Source: Sphingobium subterraneum (lineage in GTDB: Bacteria > Pseudomonadota > Alphaproteobacteria > Sphingomonadales > Sphingomonadaceae). From it: 64,000 bases of DNA. Below the pieces are notes generated by a model. The model saw nothing but the letters and a program-made list of their open reading frames with translations. It made no database searches and had not been told where the DNA came from. This document shows positions 18,097 through 27,481 of this stretch, one piece after another (position 1 is the stretch's first letter; the number at the start of each line of letters is the position of its first letter). A program made the position numbers and the translations under genes. The stretch is from NCBI RefSeq assembly GCF_014199435.1, contig NZ_JACIJP010000001.1:1116001-1180000 (forward strand), in the 5' to 3' direction.

Positions 18097-19269
18097 ATGA
18101 CAAGGCACAGACCGATGGATAACGACACATTTGCTGCCCTGCGCGACGCTGTCAGGCGGTTTGTCATCGAGCGACTCATTCCGTCCGAGGACATCGTCGA
18201 ATCGACCGACGAAGTTCCGGAAGCCATTATTCAGGAAATGCGGGACCTCGGACTTTTCGGCCTGACAGTTCCCGAGGAATTTGGCGGGATTGGCCTGTCC
18301 ATGTCCGAAGAGGCGCAGGTCATTTACGAACTGGGCCACACCGCCCTGGCGTTCCGATCGGTGATCGGGACCACGGTGGGCATAGGCTCGCAAGGCATCG
18401 TTATCGACGGGACGCCCGAGCAAAAGGCAGAGTGGCTGCCCCGCCTCGCCAGCGGCGAAGTGGTTGCGTCCTTCGCTCTGACCGAACCGGAAGCCGGTTC
18501 CGACGCCGCGTCCCTGCGCACCGTCGCCAAAAAGGACGGCTCCGATTATCTGCTGACCGGTACGAAGCGCTTCATCACCAATGCTCCGCGCGCCGGGGTC
18601 TTTACCGTGATGGCGCGAACCGATCCCGACACGCCGGGCGCCAACGGCATCTCGGCGTTCATCGTACCCGCGAACCTGCCGGGAATTACGCTTGGTCAAC
18701 CGGACCGGAAGATGGGGCAGCGCGGCACAAAAACCTGTGATGTGATCTTCGATGACTGCCGGGTACCGGCCAGCAACATTATCGGCGGTGTCGCCGGAAT
18801 GGGGTTTAGGACGGCGATGAAGGTGCTCGACCGCGGGCGTATCCACCTGGCGGCGTTGGCCTGCGGCATGAGCGAGCGGCTGATCTCGGAAGCACTCGGC
18901 TACGCGACGCAGCGCAAGCAATTCGGTCAGCCGATTTCCGACTTCCAGCTGGTGCAGGCAATGCTCGCGGACAGCCGCGTGGATGCTTCCGTCGGCTGGG
19001 CCATGACGACCCAGACTGCGGCGCGTTATGATCTACGGGAGGACGTGTCGCTGGAAGCGGCCTGCTGCAAATATTTTGCCAGCGAAGCGGTCGGCCGAAT
19101 TGCCGATCGTGCGGTGCAGATCCACGGTGGCGCCGGCTATATGGCGGATTTCAAGGTGGAGCGCTTCTACCGGGATGTCCGGCTGCTGCGCATCTACGAG
19201 GGGACGTCGCAAATCCAGCAACTGCTGATCGCGCGCAAAATGGTGCGCGCCTTCACCGCCGGGATGTAA
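18097..19269 (+). CDS. Acyl-CoA dehydrogenase
   Basis: Up to 390 residues; an ATG at 18115 with AAGG nine bases upstream may be the true start, six codons later. It is a typical medium-length acyl-CoA dehydrogenase: FALTEPEAGSDAASLRT (substrate/FAD loop), KMGQRGTKTCDV, RKQFGQPI, and the catalytic Glu in LLRIYEGTSQIQ. It would start beta-oxidation of the pathway acyl-CoA by making the 2,3-double bond, giving electrons to ETF. It is divergent from iclR and followed by a thiolase, so with the minus-strand hydratase and HADH the region holds a full beta-oxidation set. Confidence 0.92.
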   Translation: MTRHRPMDNDTFAALRDAVRRFVIERLIPSEDIVESTDEVPEAIIQEMRDLGLFGLTVPEEFGGIGLSMSEEAQVIYELGHTALAFRSVIGTTVGIGSQGIVIDGTPEQKAEWLPRLASGEVVASFALTEPEAGSDAASLRTVAKKDGSDYLLTGTKRFITNAPRAGVFTVMARTDPDTPGANGISAFIVPANLPGITLGQPDRKMGQRGTKTCDVIFDDCRVPASNIIGGVAGMGFRTAMKVLDRGRIHLAALACGMSERLISEALGYATQRKQFGQPISDFQLVQAMLADSRVDASVGWAMTTQTAARYDLREDVSLEAACCKYFASEAVGRIADRAVQIHGGAGYMADFKVERFYRDVRLLRIYEGTSQIQQLLIARKMVRAFTAGM

Positions 19270-19356
19270 ACGGCAACGTGTGATCGCATTCGTACGCCCC
19301 CTCGACACGGTAGCGGACGAATGGACCTCGACCGAACACGCATGAGGAGACGATAC

Positions 19357-20571
19357 GTGACAGAAGTCTGGATTTGTGAACCGGTAAGAACAGCTGTCGG
19401 ACGCTTCGGCGGCGTATTCAAGGATCTCTCGGCCGCAGATCTTGGTAGCGCCGTCCTATCCGGCCTGCTGGAGCGAACAGGGCTGCCCGGCGCGACGGTC
19501 GACGACGTTCTTTTCGCCCAATGCTATCCCACCATGGATGCTCCTGCGGTGGGTCGCGTCGTTGCGTTGAATGCAGGCCTGCCGATCGGCGTGGGCGGTC
19601 TGCAAATCGACAGGCGCTGCGGCTCCGGCCTTCAGGCGGTCATTTATGCGGTGATGCAGGTTGCGACCGGCGCCTCGGATCTGGTGATCGCCGGTGGCGC
19701 GGAATCGATGAGTAACGCGCCCTTCTACAACACCGGTTCGCGCTGGGGCGTTAAGGGCGACGGGATCACTTTCGTCGATGCGCTGGCGCGCGGCCGCGTA
19801 ACGGCAGGCGGCGAGCGCTACCCGGTGCCAGGCGGCATGCTGGAAACGGCCGAAAATCTCCGTCGTGAATACTCGATCACGCGCGAGGAGCAGGACGCCT
19901 TCGCACTGGAATCGCAGATGCGAGCGACGCGGGCACAGCAGGCCGGTCGCTTTGCCGACGAAATCATCCCTATCGACGTGCGCACCCGGCGCGGCTCGAC
20001 AAGGATCGACACGGATGAGCATCCCCGCGCCGACACGACACTCGAGACGCTCGCTGCGCTGAAGCCTATCCGCGGCGGCGTAGATCCCGACGCGACCGTG
20101 ACCGCGGGCAATGCCAGCGGGCAAAACGATGGCGCCTCCGCATCGATTGTCTGCAGCCGCGCAATGGCGGAACGTCACGGGCTTCAACCGTTCGCCCGGC
20201 TTGTTTCCTGGGCCGTCGCCGGTGTCGAGCCCAGCCGGATGGGCATTGGACCGGTCCCCTCGACCGAGAAGGCCCTCGCCAGGGCGCAATTGAGCATGCG
20301 TGACATCGACCTGATCGAACTGAACGAAGCCTTCGCCGCGCAGGTGCTCGCGTGCACGCGGGAATGGCGCTTCGACACATCGGATTTCGAGCGCATGAAC
20401 GTCAACGGGTCGGGCATCTCGCTGGGGCATCCCGTCGGCGCGACCGGTGGACGGATTCTGGCGACATTGTTGCGCGAGATGAACCGGCGCGAAGCGCGCT
20501 ACGGGATCGAGACAATGTGCATTGGCGGTGGTCAGGGCATCACCGCCATATTCGAACGCGTCGGTGCCTGA
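19357..20571 (+). CDS. Acetyl-CoA acyltransferase (thiolase, PcaF/PaaJ-like)
   Basis: A GTG at 19357 with AGGAG seven bases upstream gives 404 residues; an earlier ATG at 19321 lacks a ribosome site. The thiolase signatures are complete: nucleophile in DRRCGSGLQ (Cys88), His in SGISLGHPVGATGG (His358) and the second Cys in METMCIGGGQG-like ETMCIGGGQG (Cys388). It should cleave a 3-oxoacyl-CoA with CoA to release acetyl-CoA. If the substrate is a methyl-3-oxoadipyl-CoA, the other product is methylsuccinyl-CoA, the substrate of the nearby mcd product. It follows the acyl-CoA dehydrogenase gene by about 87 bp. Confidence 0.92.
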   Translation: MTEVWICEPVRTAVGRFGGVFKDLSAADLGSAVLSGLLERTGLPGATVDDVLFAQCYPTMDAPAVGRVVALNAGLPIGVGGLQIDRRCGSGLQAVIYAVMQVATGASDLVIAGGAESMSNAPFYNTGSRWGVKGDGITFVDALARGRVTAGGERYPVPGGMLETAENLRREYSITREEQDAFALESQMRATRAQQAGRFADEIIPIDVRTRRGSTRIDTDEHPRADTTLETLAALKPIRGGVDPDATVTAGNASGQNDGASASIVCSRAMAERHGLQPFARLVSWAVAGVEPSRMGIGPVPSTEKALARAQLSMRDIDLIELNEAFAAQVLACTREWRFDTSDFERMNVNGSGISLGHPVGATGGRILATLLREMNRREARYGIETMCIGGGQGITAIFERVGA

Positions 20572-20616
20572 CAACGAACGGCACCTGCCCCATCGTTGAG
20601 CCGGAACGGGACAGGA

Positions 20617-21288
20617 TCAGACCCTGCCCGTCACCGGCACCAGCGCACCGGTTACCGCAGCGGCGGCGTCGGAAAGCAGAAAGGCGATGACATTCGCCAG
20701 CGCCGCTGGCGTCACCCAGCGATCGAAATCGGCATCCGGCATGTCAGCACGGTTGGCGGGCGTATCGATGATACTGGGCAAGACAGCGTTCACGCGAACG
20801 CCCTTGTCCTTCATCTCGTCGGCCAGAGCCTCGGTCAACCGCGAAACGCCCGCCTTGGAAGCGGCGTAAGCGCCCATACCCATAGCCGCCTTCTGGGAAG
20901 CGGCCGCACCGATGTTGACGATCGCTCCACCCGCTTTCTGAAGGAGCGGCAGCGCCGCGCTGGATGCGATAAGCGCGGTGCGCAGGTTCATGGCGTACAG
21001 CTTGTCCCACGTCGCCAAGTCTCCCCCGCCAACGGGTTCCCAGCGAAAACCGCCTGCCACATTAACAAGTCCCTCCAGCGACCCGAACGCGGCCTCCACT
21101 GCCGCGCAGGCATCCCGCATCGCAGCCTCATGCGTCAGGTCCACACCGCCCAGATTGAGCGTCGCCGCTCCCCCCGAAAGCGGCGCGAGATCGATCGCTG
21201 CGACGGTCCAGCCTTCGTTCGCCAGCGCTTCCACCACGGCCTTACCCAACACCCCGGCGGCCCCTGTTACCGCCACATGCTTCGTCAT
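20617..21288 (-). CDS. Short-chain dehydrogenase/reductase (SDR)
   Basis: A 223-residue classical SDR with a cofactor loop AVTGAAGVLGKAV (6-18), NVAGGF, and the catalytic YAASKAG. It is short for the family, which usually has about 250 residues, but the C-terminus (FLLSDAAAAVTGALVPVTGRV) is intact. The substrate is unknown; alcohol/ketone interconversion on a ring intermediate would fit the context. It lies convergent to the thiolase gene and 137 bp downstream of the molybdenum hydroxylase gene on the same strand. Confidence 0.85.
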   Translation of the reverse strand: MTKHVAVTGAAGVLGKAVVEALANEGWTVAAIDLAPLSGGAATLNLGGVDLTHEAAMRDACAAVEAAFGSLEGLVNVAGGFRWEPVGGGDLATWDKLYAMNLRTALIASSAALPLLQKAGGAIVNIGAAASQKAAMGMGAYAASKAGVSRLTEALADEMKDKGVRVNAVLPSIIDTPANRADMPDADFDRWVTPAALANVIAFLLSDAAAAVTGALVPVTGRV

Positions 21289-21425
21289 AACGTCCCTCCC
21301 TTATGCCGTCCGCAATACCCGCTGCGAAATGCTCGCACGCTGCCGCGCCAACGGTCAGTTCCCATCATTCGTGGACAACAGGCGGAAGCGACCGATCGGC
21401 ACCCCACTCTTTCCACCTCTAGAAA

Positions 21426-23708
21426 TCAGACAAAATTTATGTGTTTATTGAATGGCATCTCGCGAATGCGCTTGCCGGTCGCGGCAAAGATCGCATTGGC
21501 CAGCGCGGGGGCCGCAGGCGGAACCGGGGGTTCCCCGATGCCGCGGATTTCCGCACTGGTTTCGATCCCCTTCACGATGATTTCGGGACACTGCCGGAGC
21601 CGCATAGCCTCATGGACATGATAATTGGGCTGCTGGATCATCCCATCCGCGTACGTGATCTCACAGTTCATGGCATGTCCCAGGCCCCACACGACACCAC
21701 CCTGCACATGATTCTCGAAATTGACGGGATCGACGATGCGGCCGACTTCCGCCGCAACGTAAACCTTCTCGATCTGTATCCCGTCGGGCGTGTTCCATAC
21801 TTCCACCACTTCGGCCACGGGCGTCCCGAGCGTCGTCGCGAAGGCAACACCTCGGCCCCGATTTGGCCCCAGAGAGGAACCCCAGTTCGACATGCGCGCG
21901 ACCGTTTCCAACACCCTGCGCGCTTCGGGATCGTCGGTAAGCCGCAGCCGTTCTTCCATCGGGTCGGCACCCGCGGCATGGATCAGTTCGTCCAGAAAAC
22001 AATCCGCGAAAAACGCTGATGTCGACGGACCAACCGACCGCCAGGAACTGACCGGCGCAAGTTCCGGCACAGCGTAGGTGGTGACACGGAAATTGGGGAT
22101 CTTGTAAGGCAGATCCCAGGCGCCCGCTGCCAACATCAGATCGGCGCCCGGGATGCTCGTTCCCAGGCGTGACATATAGGAGCGCGCGGCCGAAACAGCG
22201 GCGATGTGCAGGTCACACGTCTCCACACGCCCGTTCTTTACCGTGCCGCGCGGACGGGCCATTGCAATCTGGCGCGGATAATCGTGGGTGAAGTCCTCTT
22301 CGCGGGAGAAGGTCATTTTTATGACCTGCCCCTTCATCTGACGACCGATTTCTGCTGCGAGCTTGACGTGATCGAATTCAAGGCGGTGGCCGAAGCTGCC
22401 GCCGGCGTACTGATTGTACACATGGACGTTCTCAAGCGGCAGACCTGTAACCTCAGCCGCCTTTTGCTGCGCGATGCCAGGTGCCTGGCTGGCTGTCCAG
22501 AGATCAGCGCGGCCATCCGTCACCTTGATAACCGCGGACAGGGGTTCGAGCGGCTGATGCGCGACATAAGGCGCGCGATATTCGGCCTCGATCACCTTGG
22601 CTCCGCTGAGCGCGCGATCGACATCACCCTCGTGACGCCATTCCTTGTCGAGTCGTTCTTTCGTGAAGGACCGCCCGACTTCGGCCCAATGCGCGTCCTG
22701 ATCCGGCGGATAGGGGGCCTTGCCCCATGTGAACGTAATCGCGTCGGCGGCTTGAAATGCGCGCCAGGTATTGTCCGCAATGACCGCCACGCCGTTCGGG
22801 ATTTCGAGGATCGCTTTCACGCCACGCATCGCCTTTGCCTTGCTGGCATCATAGCCGAGCCGGGCCGCGCCGATACGCGGGCTTACCTTGACTGCCGCGT
22901 AGAGCATTCCCTTGAAATCGAGATCGATCCCGTACGTCAGGGTACCCGTCGATTTGGGAACGATGTCGAGGCGCTCCATCTTCTTGCCGATCAGCCGCCA
23001 TTGCGAGGGATCGCGCAGAACAACATCGGTGACGGGAGACAGCTTGGCGGCATCCCCCGCGAGCTGCGTATAGGGTATTTTGGTCGCGTCAGGGAGAATG
23101 ACTGCCCCGCTCGCGGTCCGCAAATCCCTGACGGGAATACCGGTGCGCTTAAACGCCGCCTCCTTCAACGTTTCGCGTGCCACCGCGCCTGCGGTGCGAA
23201 GCTTCACGAAACTGTCAATCGTGGAGCTGGATCCGCCGGTCGATTGCATCCCCATGACCTTCACCATCGCATCAGCAATGGTGCGCACCGATTCCGCCAC
23301 GATACCATGATCATTTCTGAGGAATGGGACCGTTTCGCCAGCAAGTGCAGTGTTGTAATAGGCGGCGCTGGGCGTGCCCTGCGAAATTTCAAACTGGCCG
23401 AAATCCAGGTCCATCTCTTCCGCGATCAGCGCGGCCTGCATGGACGCAACCCCCTGGCCGATATCGGCATGTGGCGTGATAAGTGTGATTCCCTTGGGCG
23501 ATATTTTGACCCAGGGATTGAACGTCGCTTCATCAGGGCCAAGCTGATCCCGCAATGGATTGAGGTGCGGTTTCTTGACCGTGTAATAGCCAAACGCCAC
23601 GCCGCCCGCGATGACAACCGAACTTACCAGGAACGCGCGGCGCCCAATCGTTCTGGCCTTGCTGCGCGTCTTTGGGCTCGACGGTTCCGGTGTGGTTGCC
23701 GTGTCCAT
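21426..23708 (-). CDS. Molybdopterin-binding subunit of a xanthine-dehydrogenase-family (IorB-like) oxidoreductase
   Basis: This 760-residue protein resembles the large subunit of isoquinoline 1-oxidoreductase and membrane-side aldehyde dehydrogenases. A twin-arginine stretch (TIGRRAFLVSS, about 22-32) before a hydrophobic segment points to Tat export and a periplasmic enzyme. Molybdopterin-contact blocks NQYAGGSFGHRLEFDHV and VSSWRSVGPS are visible, and the conserved active-site Glu lies in RGIGEPPVPPAAPAL near the C-terminus. It is preceded by its [2Fe-2S] subunit with a 2-bp gap. No FAD subunit or cytochrome gene is adjacent, so the electron acceptor is unknown. It may hydroxylate an N-heterocycle or oxidise an aldehyde. 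Confidence 0.88.
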   Translation of the reverse strand: MDTATTPEPSSPKTRSKARTIGRRAFLVSSVVIAGGVAFGYYTVKKPHLNPLRDQLGPDEATFNPWVKISPKGITLITPHADIGQGVASMQAALIAEEMDLDFGQFEISQGTPSAAYYNTALAGETVPFLRNDHGIVAESVRTIADAMVKVMGMQSTGGSSSTIDSFVKLRTAGAVARETLKEAAFKRTGIPVRDLRTASGAVILPDATKIPYTQLAGDAAKLSPVTDVVLRDPSQWRLIGKKMERLDIVPKSTGTLTYGIDLDFKGMLYAAVKVSPRIGAARLGYDASKAKAMRGVKAILEIPNGVAVIADNTWRAFQAADAITFTWGKAPYPPDQDAHWAEVGRSFTKERLDKEWRHEGDVDRALSGAKVIEAEYRAPYVAHQPLEPLSAVIKVTDGRADLWTASQAPGIAQQKAAEVTGLPLENVHVYNQYAGGSFGHRLEFDHVKLAAEIGRQMKGQVIKMTFSREEDFTHDYPRQIAMARPRGTVKNGRVETCDLHIAAVSAARSYMSRLGTSIPGADLMLAAGAWDLPYKIPNFRVTTYAVPELAPVSSWRSVGPSTSAFFADCFLDELIHAAGADPMEERLRLTDDPEARRVLETVARMSNWGSSLGPNRGRGVAFATTLGTPVAEVVEVWNTPDGIQIEKVYVAAEVGRIVDPVNFENHVQGGVVWGLGHAMNCEITYADGMIQQPNYHVHEAMRLRQCPEIIVKGIETSAEIRGIGEPPVPPAAPALANAIFAATGKRIREMPFNKHINFV

Positions 23709-23710
23709 CT

Positions 23711-24172
23711 TCAGTTCCCTGAGAGGGTTGTCGCCGCAGCCTTAACGGCCGCGCGGATCCGCGGGTACGTTCCGCACCGGCAGAGATTACCCGACATCGC
23801 GTCGTCGATTTCCGCATCCGTAGGATTGGGTGTTTTCGCAAGGAACGCCGCCGCCGTCATGATTTGTCCCGACTGGCAATAGCCGCATTGAGCGACCTGA
23901 TGCTCGATCCACGCCGCTTGCACCGCGTGGCGCGCGGCCGGGGTTCCAAGGCCATTGATCGTCGTGATCGGCGCATTTTGCGCGTCACCGGCGCTGATCG
24001 AACAGGAACGAACCGCCTCGCCCTTGATATGGACGGTGCATGCGCCACACAGGCCCGCGCCACATCCGTACTTGGTGCCCTTGAGTTTCAGCTCGTCGCG
24101 CAGCACCCAGAGCAGAGGCATGTCTGCCTCCACATCCACCACGTGGATTGTGCCGTCTACATTGAGTTCCAT
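23711..24172 (-). CDS. [2Fe-2S] subunit of xanthine-dehydrogenase-family oxidoreductase (IorA-like)
   Basis: The ATG at 24172 with GGAG seven bases upstream gives 153 residues. All eight cluster ligands are present: Cys37, Cys42, Cys45 and Cys57 ([13 protein letters not shown] region) for the ferredoxin-type cluster, and Cys96, Cys99, Cys131 and Cys133 (QCGYCQSGQ and [11 protein letters not shown]) for the second cluster. It passes electrons from the molybdenum centre of the partner encoded directly downstream. It has no Tat signal of its own, so it would travel folded with the large subunit. The upstream region carries the TGACATT-type motif seen at several promoters in this window. Confidence 0.92.
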   Translation of the reverse strand: MELNVDGTIHVVDVEADMPLLWVLRDELKLKGTKYGCGAGLCGACTVHIKGEAVRSCSISAGDAQNAPITTINGLGTPAARHAVQAAWIEHQVAQCGYCQSGQIMTAAAFLAKTPNPTDAEIDDAMSGNLCRCGTYPRIRAAVKAAATTLSGN

Positions 24173-24533
24173 ATCCGGTCTCCGTTTACCGAGTGGAAGG
24201 TCCGCAGGCTCCCCACCCAGGGGCGACATATGCCGTCGAGCCGACTTTATGTGCCATACATGGCATTCAATGTCACTCTGGTCAATTAGAGACGATGCGG
24301 CCAGACGTGTAATTCGCCGACCCGTTGCGCTCGGAGCAACCATCGTGGTTAGTCGCGGGGCACCCCGATTTGGGGCAACGGGAAAAGGCGATTGGCGCGC
24401 TCGCGACCCCGTGCGCGCGCTCCTGATCTTGACCCCCTTACGCCCATCAGTTAGAGGCTGACTTCTTTGTCATAGAATGTCACGTGGGATCGAATTGCCG
24501 ACCACGGATGTGACGCATCAGCGAGGTTGGCCC
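24173..24533. promoter_or_regulatory. Divergent promoter region with TGACATTNAATGC motif
   Basis: This 361-bp gap separates the [2Fe-2S] gene (minus) from the ketopantoate-reductase-like gene (plus). On the minus strand TTGAC (24281-24285) is followed five bases later by TGACATTGAATGC (24263-24275). A nearly identical arrangement lies upstream of the aldehyde dehydrogenase at 54611. It may be a -35 element with an overlapping activator site. I see no further gene here. Confidence 0.4.
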
Positions 24534-25463
24534 ATGAAAATTTTGATGTTTGGACGCGGCGCGGTCTCATCGCTTTATGGCTGGGCGCTGGAAAAGGCAG
24601 GTCACACCGTCGATTTCTATGTCCGGCCCGGTCGGATTGCGCAGCTTCCGGCAGAGCTGACTCTGGACATTTACGATCCCCGCCAAAAGAAGGCTGATCG
24701 CCATGTTACGGGATCGTGGCGGCCGAGCCTGCGGGAAGATTTGCCCGCTGACCACGATTACGGCCTCATCTTCGTGAGCGTGCATGAGCAGCAGTTCGAA
24801 TCGGTGGCGACTTTCCTTGCGACACGCGCCAGCCAAGCCACCATCCTCATCTGCACGAACTTCTGGGGCGATCCGCAGAAGGCCGCCGCGAGCCTGCCGC
24901 AGGACCAGCTTGCCTGGGGTTTCCCCTCGGCTGGCGGCGGCGTCAGCGATCAGGGTGTCCTTCGCGGCGGCTTCCTGAAGAACATGACGTTCGGCACATT
25001 CGGCACAGAGCCTAGCCCGCGCGAGCGCGACGTTCGAAAACTCTTCAGCGACGCTGGGTTCGTTGTGCAGGAAAATCGGGATTTCCGTGGATTCCTGTGG
25101 ACGCATTTCGCAAACCACGCGGGCCTGTCGGCACAAGTTCTGCGAGCCGGGTCGATGACAGAGGTCATGACCAATTCGCATCATGCCAAGCAGGCGATCT
25201 ACAATGTGCGTGAGGCCTCGAAGGTTCTGACCGCACGCGGTGTCGACATTCGCAAGCAGGCCGAGCTTACACCCTTTCGAATTATGCCCGCCTGGCTGCT
25301 CTCATCGTTGCTACCCCTTGCCTTCCGGTCCAATCCCAGTCTCCAGGCTATGGCGGCAGGGCATACAAAGCCGCAGGAAATCGTGCAGTTTTACGATGAC
25401 TTCATGGCGAACACCTTTGGCGTGTCGTTGCCAAGGCTGGAAGCCGCGAGGGCGCGGACATAG
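24534..25463 (+). CDS. Ketopantoate reductase (ApbA/PanE)-family protein, paralogue 1
   Basis: The ATG at 24534, with GAGG eight bases upstream, gives 309 residues. The N-terminus is a nucleotide-binding Rossmann fold (MKILMFGRGAVSSLYG) followed by KAGHTVDFYVRPGR, as in NADPH-dependent 2-ketopantoate reductases. A close paralogue lies at 51613-52578, with identical stretches such as VDFYVRP and DLPADHDY. Real panE is usually single-copy and sits elsewhere, so these are probably island-specific reductases of a 2-oxo or 3-oxo acid. The substrate cannot be told from sequence. It is followed by a TetR gene. Confidence 0.8.
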   Translation: MKILMFGRGAVSSLYGWALEKAGHTVDFYVRPGRIAQLPAELTLDIYDPRQKKADRHVTGSWRPSLREDLPADHDYGLIFVSVHEQQFESVATFLATRASQATILICTNFWGDPQKAAASLPQDQLAWGFPSAGGGVSDQGVLRGGFLKNMTFGTFGTEPSPRERDVRKLFSDAGFVVQENRDFRGFLWTHFANHAGLSAQVLRAGSMTEVMTNSHHAKQAIYNVREASKVLTARGVDIRKQAELTPFRIMPAWLLSSLLPLAFRSNPSLQAMAAGHTKPQEIVQFYDDFMANTFGVSLPRLEAARART

Positions 25464-25624
25464 CCATCTGACACGACCCTGAACCTGTCTGCGCGTCCGG
25501 CGCGCGGATGCCATTCGGCAGCGGACATTATGCGGACGATGCATCGTGAGAGCGCCTGTACGCCGCACTGCGTCATATATTGTTTCTTTTTATAACACGA
25601 CACGCTATGCTGATTGTGACATTG

Positions 25625-25651
25625 TTTGGCAGCTTTGTGCTTACTGCCAAA
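25625..25651. promoter_or_regulatory. Inverted repeat upstream of tetR
   Basis: TTTGGCAG and CTGCCAAA form perfect eight-base arms 11 bases apart, about 28 bp before the tetR start. TetR regulators often bind such repeats at their own promoters, so this is a candidate autoregulatory operator. Confidence 0.5.
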
Positions 25652-25678
25652 AAGAACAATTAGTGTTAGGGATCTGCT

Positions 25679-26371
25679 GTGAAAATGAGCCAAGTCGGCC
25701 TGAGGGAGCGCACCCGTCGCGCGGTACAAAAAGAGATAACTGAGGCGGCCAACGCGCTGTTTCTGGCGCGCGGATATGAGCAGACGACGATTGAGGACAT
25801 CGCGTCGGCTGTTGGCTTGTCGCAGCGCAGCGTATTCCGGTACTTCCCCAGCAAGGAAGAACTCATCATCGGGAAGTTCGAGTTTGTTGCCGAGGAGATG
25901 CTGGAAATCTTCCGTACCCGCCCGGCTCATGAACCGGTGTGGGATTCTCTGAGGCGCATGTTCGATCTACTCGTCCCCCTCGAGGACAACCCCCAGGAGC
26001 ATGACGTCGCCAAGGCGATTCTCGGCATCATATTTTCCACTCCGGCCCTTTTCGCCAGCTATCTGCAGAAGCTTCAGCAGATCCAGCAGGCGATCGTCAT
26101 GGCTGCGATCGAACAGGCAGGCGCATCGCGGTTGCCGCGCTCCGGTGACGATCCGGTCCTCCGGGCGCTCATCGCTGCCGCATTCGGATGCCTGGTGGCC
26201 GCGCAACAATCCTGGCTCGCGGCGGGTGCGAACGGGAAGTTCGGCGATTGGATCGACCGCGCCATGACGCGGGCGCGCCCAGCGGATGAGGCTGTGAAAG
26301 CCCCCCGGTCGGCCGCCGGGAGCAAAGGCAAATACAACGCGAAGGTTGCTCTCGCGATAGTCCCGGCCTGA
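25679..26371 (+). CDS. TetR-family transcriptional regulator
   Basis: The start is GTG at 25679 with AGGGA upstream, or the ATG two codons later; 230 residues. The N-terminal helix-turn-helix is clear (ALFLARGYEQTTIEDIA, then AVGLSQRSVFRYFPSKEEL, about 25-65). The helical ligand-binding domain follows, and the tail from about 205 is basic and low in complexity. The ligand is unknown. It stands alone on the plus strand between the ketopantoate-reductase-like gene and a LysR gene, with an inverted repeat just upstream. Confidence 0.93.
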   Translation: MKMSQVGLRERTRRAVQKEITEAANALFLARGYEQTTIEDIASAVGLSQRSVFRYFPSKEELIIGKFEFVAEEMLEIFRTRPAHEPVWDSLRRMFDLLVPLEDNPQEHDVAKAILGIIFSTPALFASYLQKLQQIQQAIVMAAIEQAGASRLPRSGDDPVLRALIAAAFGCLVAAQQSWLAAGANGKFGDWIDRAMTRARPADEAVKAPRSAAGSKGKYNAKVALAIVPA

Positions 26372-26476
26372 CGGTCTACGCCGGTCAGCGAACTCCTCTC
26401 CGCCGACTGCCCGTCGAGCCTCGCGTGTGATGGTGAACCTCATCGCTCCACTGAGATCATCGGATCAGAAGCCTCG

Positions 26477-26498
26477 CCTCTGCCGCACGCGGCAGAGG
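26477..26498 (+). terminator. Hairpin between tetR and lysR genes
   Basis: CCTCTGCCG and CGGCAGAGG are perfect nine-base arms around a four-base loop, about 105 bp after the tetR stop. No T-run follows, so intrinsic termination is not certain. Confidence 0.45.
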
Positions 26499-26520
26499 AA
26501 TGTCGGTAAATCATTGCTTT

Positions 26521-26532
26521 GCGTACATACGC
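26521..26532. promoter_or_regulatory. Short palindrome upstream of lysR (26574)
   Basis: GCGTA-CA-TACGC lies about 42 bp before the lysR ATG in an AT-rich stretch. It could be part of a regulator site, but it is short and found once. Confidence 0.3.
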
Positions 26533-26573
26533 TTTATATATGATGCGTAGTTTCTTCATGCAGGATGCGCATC

Positions 26574-27473
26574 ATGGATCAGGCCGCGCTCGAGGCGTTT
26601 ATCGCCCTCGAACGAACCGGCAGCTTCACGCAGGCTGCACGCCTGCTGAACCTGTCACAACCAGGGTTCAGCCGACGCATTTCCGCATTCGAGGAAGAGA
26701 TTGGAACGCCGGTTGTCGAGCGCCGCCGGGGTCGTGCGGTCCTGACCGAAGCGGGGCGGGCAATTCTTCCGCTCAGCGAGGCCGCACTCTCTAATTTGCA
26801 GGATATCCTGGCGGCGGTCCACGCCATCAAACAAGGCAGCACTCTCGCCCTCACGCTCGCCATATCCGGTGCCATGTGCCAGCCGCGGCTGCTGGGCGCC
26901 TTGTATCAATATGGCCGGGATCGCAACTTCCGGCTCTCGTTACGCGCCGGAAGCAGTAGCGTGATCAGCGAACTGGTCCAACGGCGCGAAGCAACGCTGG
27001 GACTGCGTTACGGGGACGTGTCCTATCCTCACCTGATCTCGACACCCATCGGCGTTCAAACGATGGTTGTGATCTGTTCGCCAACCCACCGCCTGCTCGG
27101 CGTTTCGCGTATCACACCGGAGGATCTTGAGGAAGAAACCTGGATTGGTTCTCCCACGGCCCTTAACGAGGCCGACGGCGGTCTGCGAAAGACGGTGTCC
27201 AGACTCGGGCTGCGGTCCATGTCCGTCATGCCGGTCAGCGACATTACGGCGCAAAAGAATCTGATCGAGGGCGGTTTCGGTATCGGCCTCAACCCCAGAG
27301 ACAATGTGGAGAAGGAAATTCGCGCCGGACGCCTTGCCATTCTGCCGGTCGGCGACATTTCCGTCGAGGAACCGGTCACGATCCTGAGCCGGAAAGGCGG
27401 CTATATGGACGAGACGGCGCTTGGCCTTATTGAGCATGTAAAACGATTCTTCGCTCGGCGTGATGCGTCCTGA
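26574..27473 (+). CDS. LysR-family transcriptional regulator
   Basis: The ATG at 26574 has AGGA eight bases upstream (an ATG three codons earlier has none) and gives 299 residues. The winged helix-turn-helix covers 1-60 (FIALERTGSFTQAARLLNLSQPG in two parts), followed by a substrate-binding domain. It resembles the LysR at 37098-37994 in the block with AAQKSLIEAGFGVGL versus TAQKNLIEGGFGIGL, so the two may sense related ligands. It is convergent with the minus-strand operon that ends at 27482. Confidence 0.93.
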   Translation: MDQAALEAFIALERTGSFTQAARLLNLSQPGFSRRISAFEEEIGTPVVERRRGRAVLTEAGRAILPLSEAALSNLQDILAAVHAIKQGSTLALTLAISGAMCQPRLLGALYQYGRDRNFRLSLRAGSSSVISELVQRREATLGLRYGDVSYPHLISTPIGVQTMVVICSPTHRLLGVSRITPEDLEEETWIGSPTALNEADGGLRKTVSRLGLRSMSVMPVSDITAQKNLIEGGFGIGLNPRDNVEKEIRAGRLAILPVGDISVEEPVTILSRKGGYMDETALGLIEHVKRFFARRDAS

Positions 27474-27481
27474 CGGCGACG

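Noticed and set aside
17896..18921. N-terminal extension of the IclR frame (over 340 codons)
   Set aside because: It runs antisense through the divergent acyl-CoA dehydrogenase gene; the TTG at 17895 has a strong ribosome site and gives the normal family length.
22206..23882. Open frame of 558 codons on the plus strand
   Set aside because: Antisense to the molybdenum hydroxylase gene, which has complete family motifs; the antisense product matches nothing and is Arg/His-rich.
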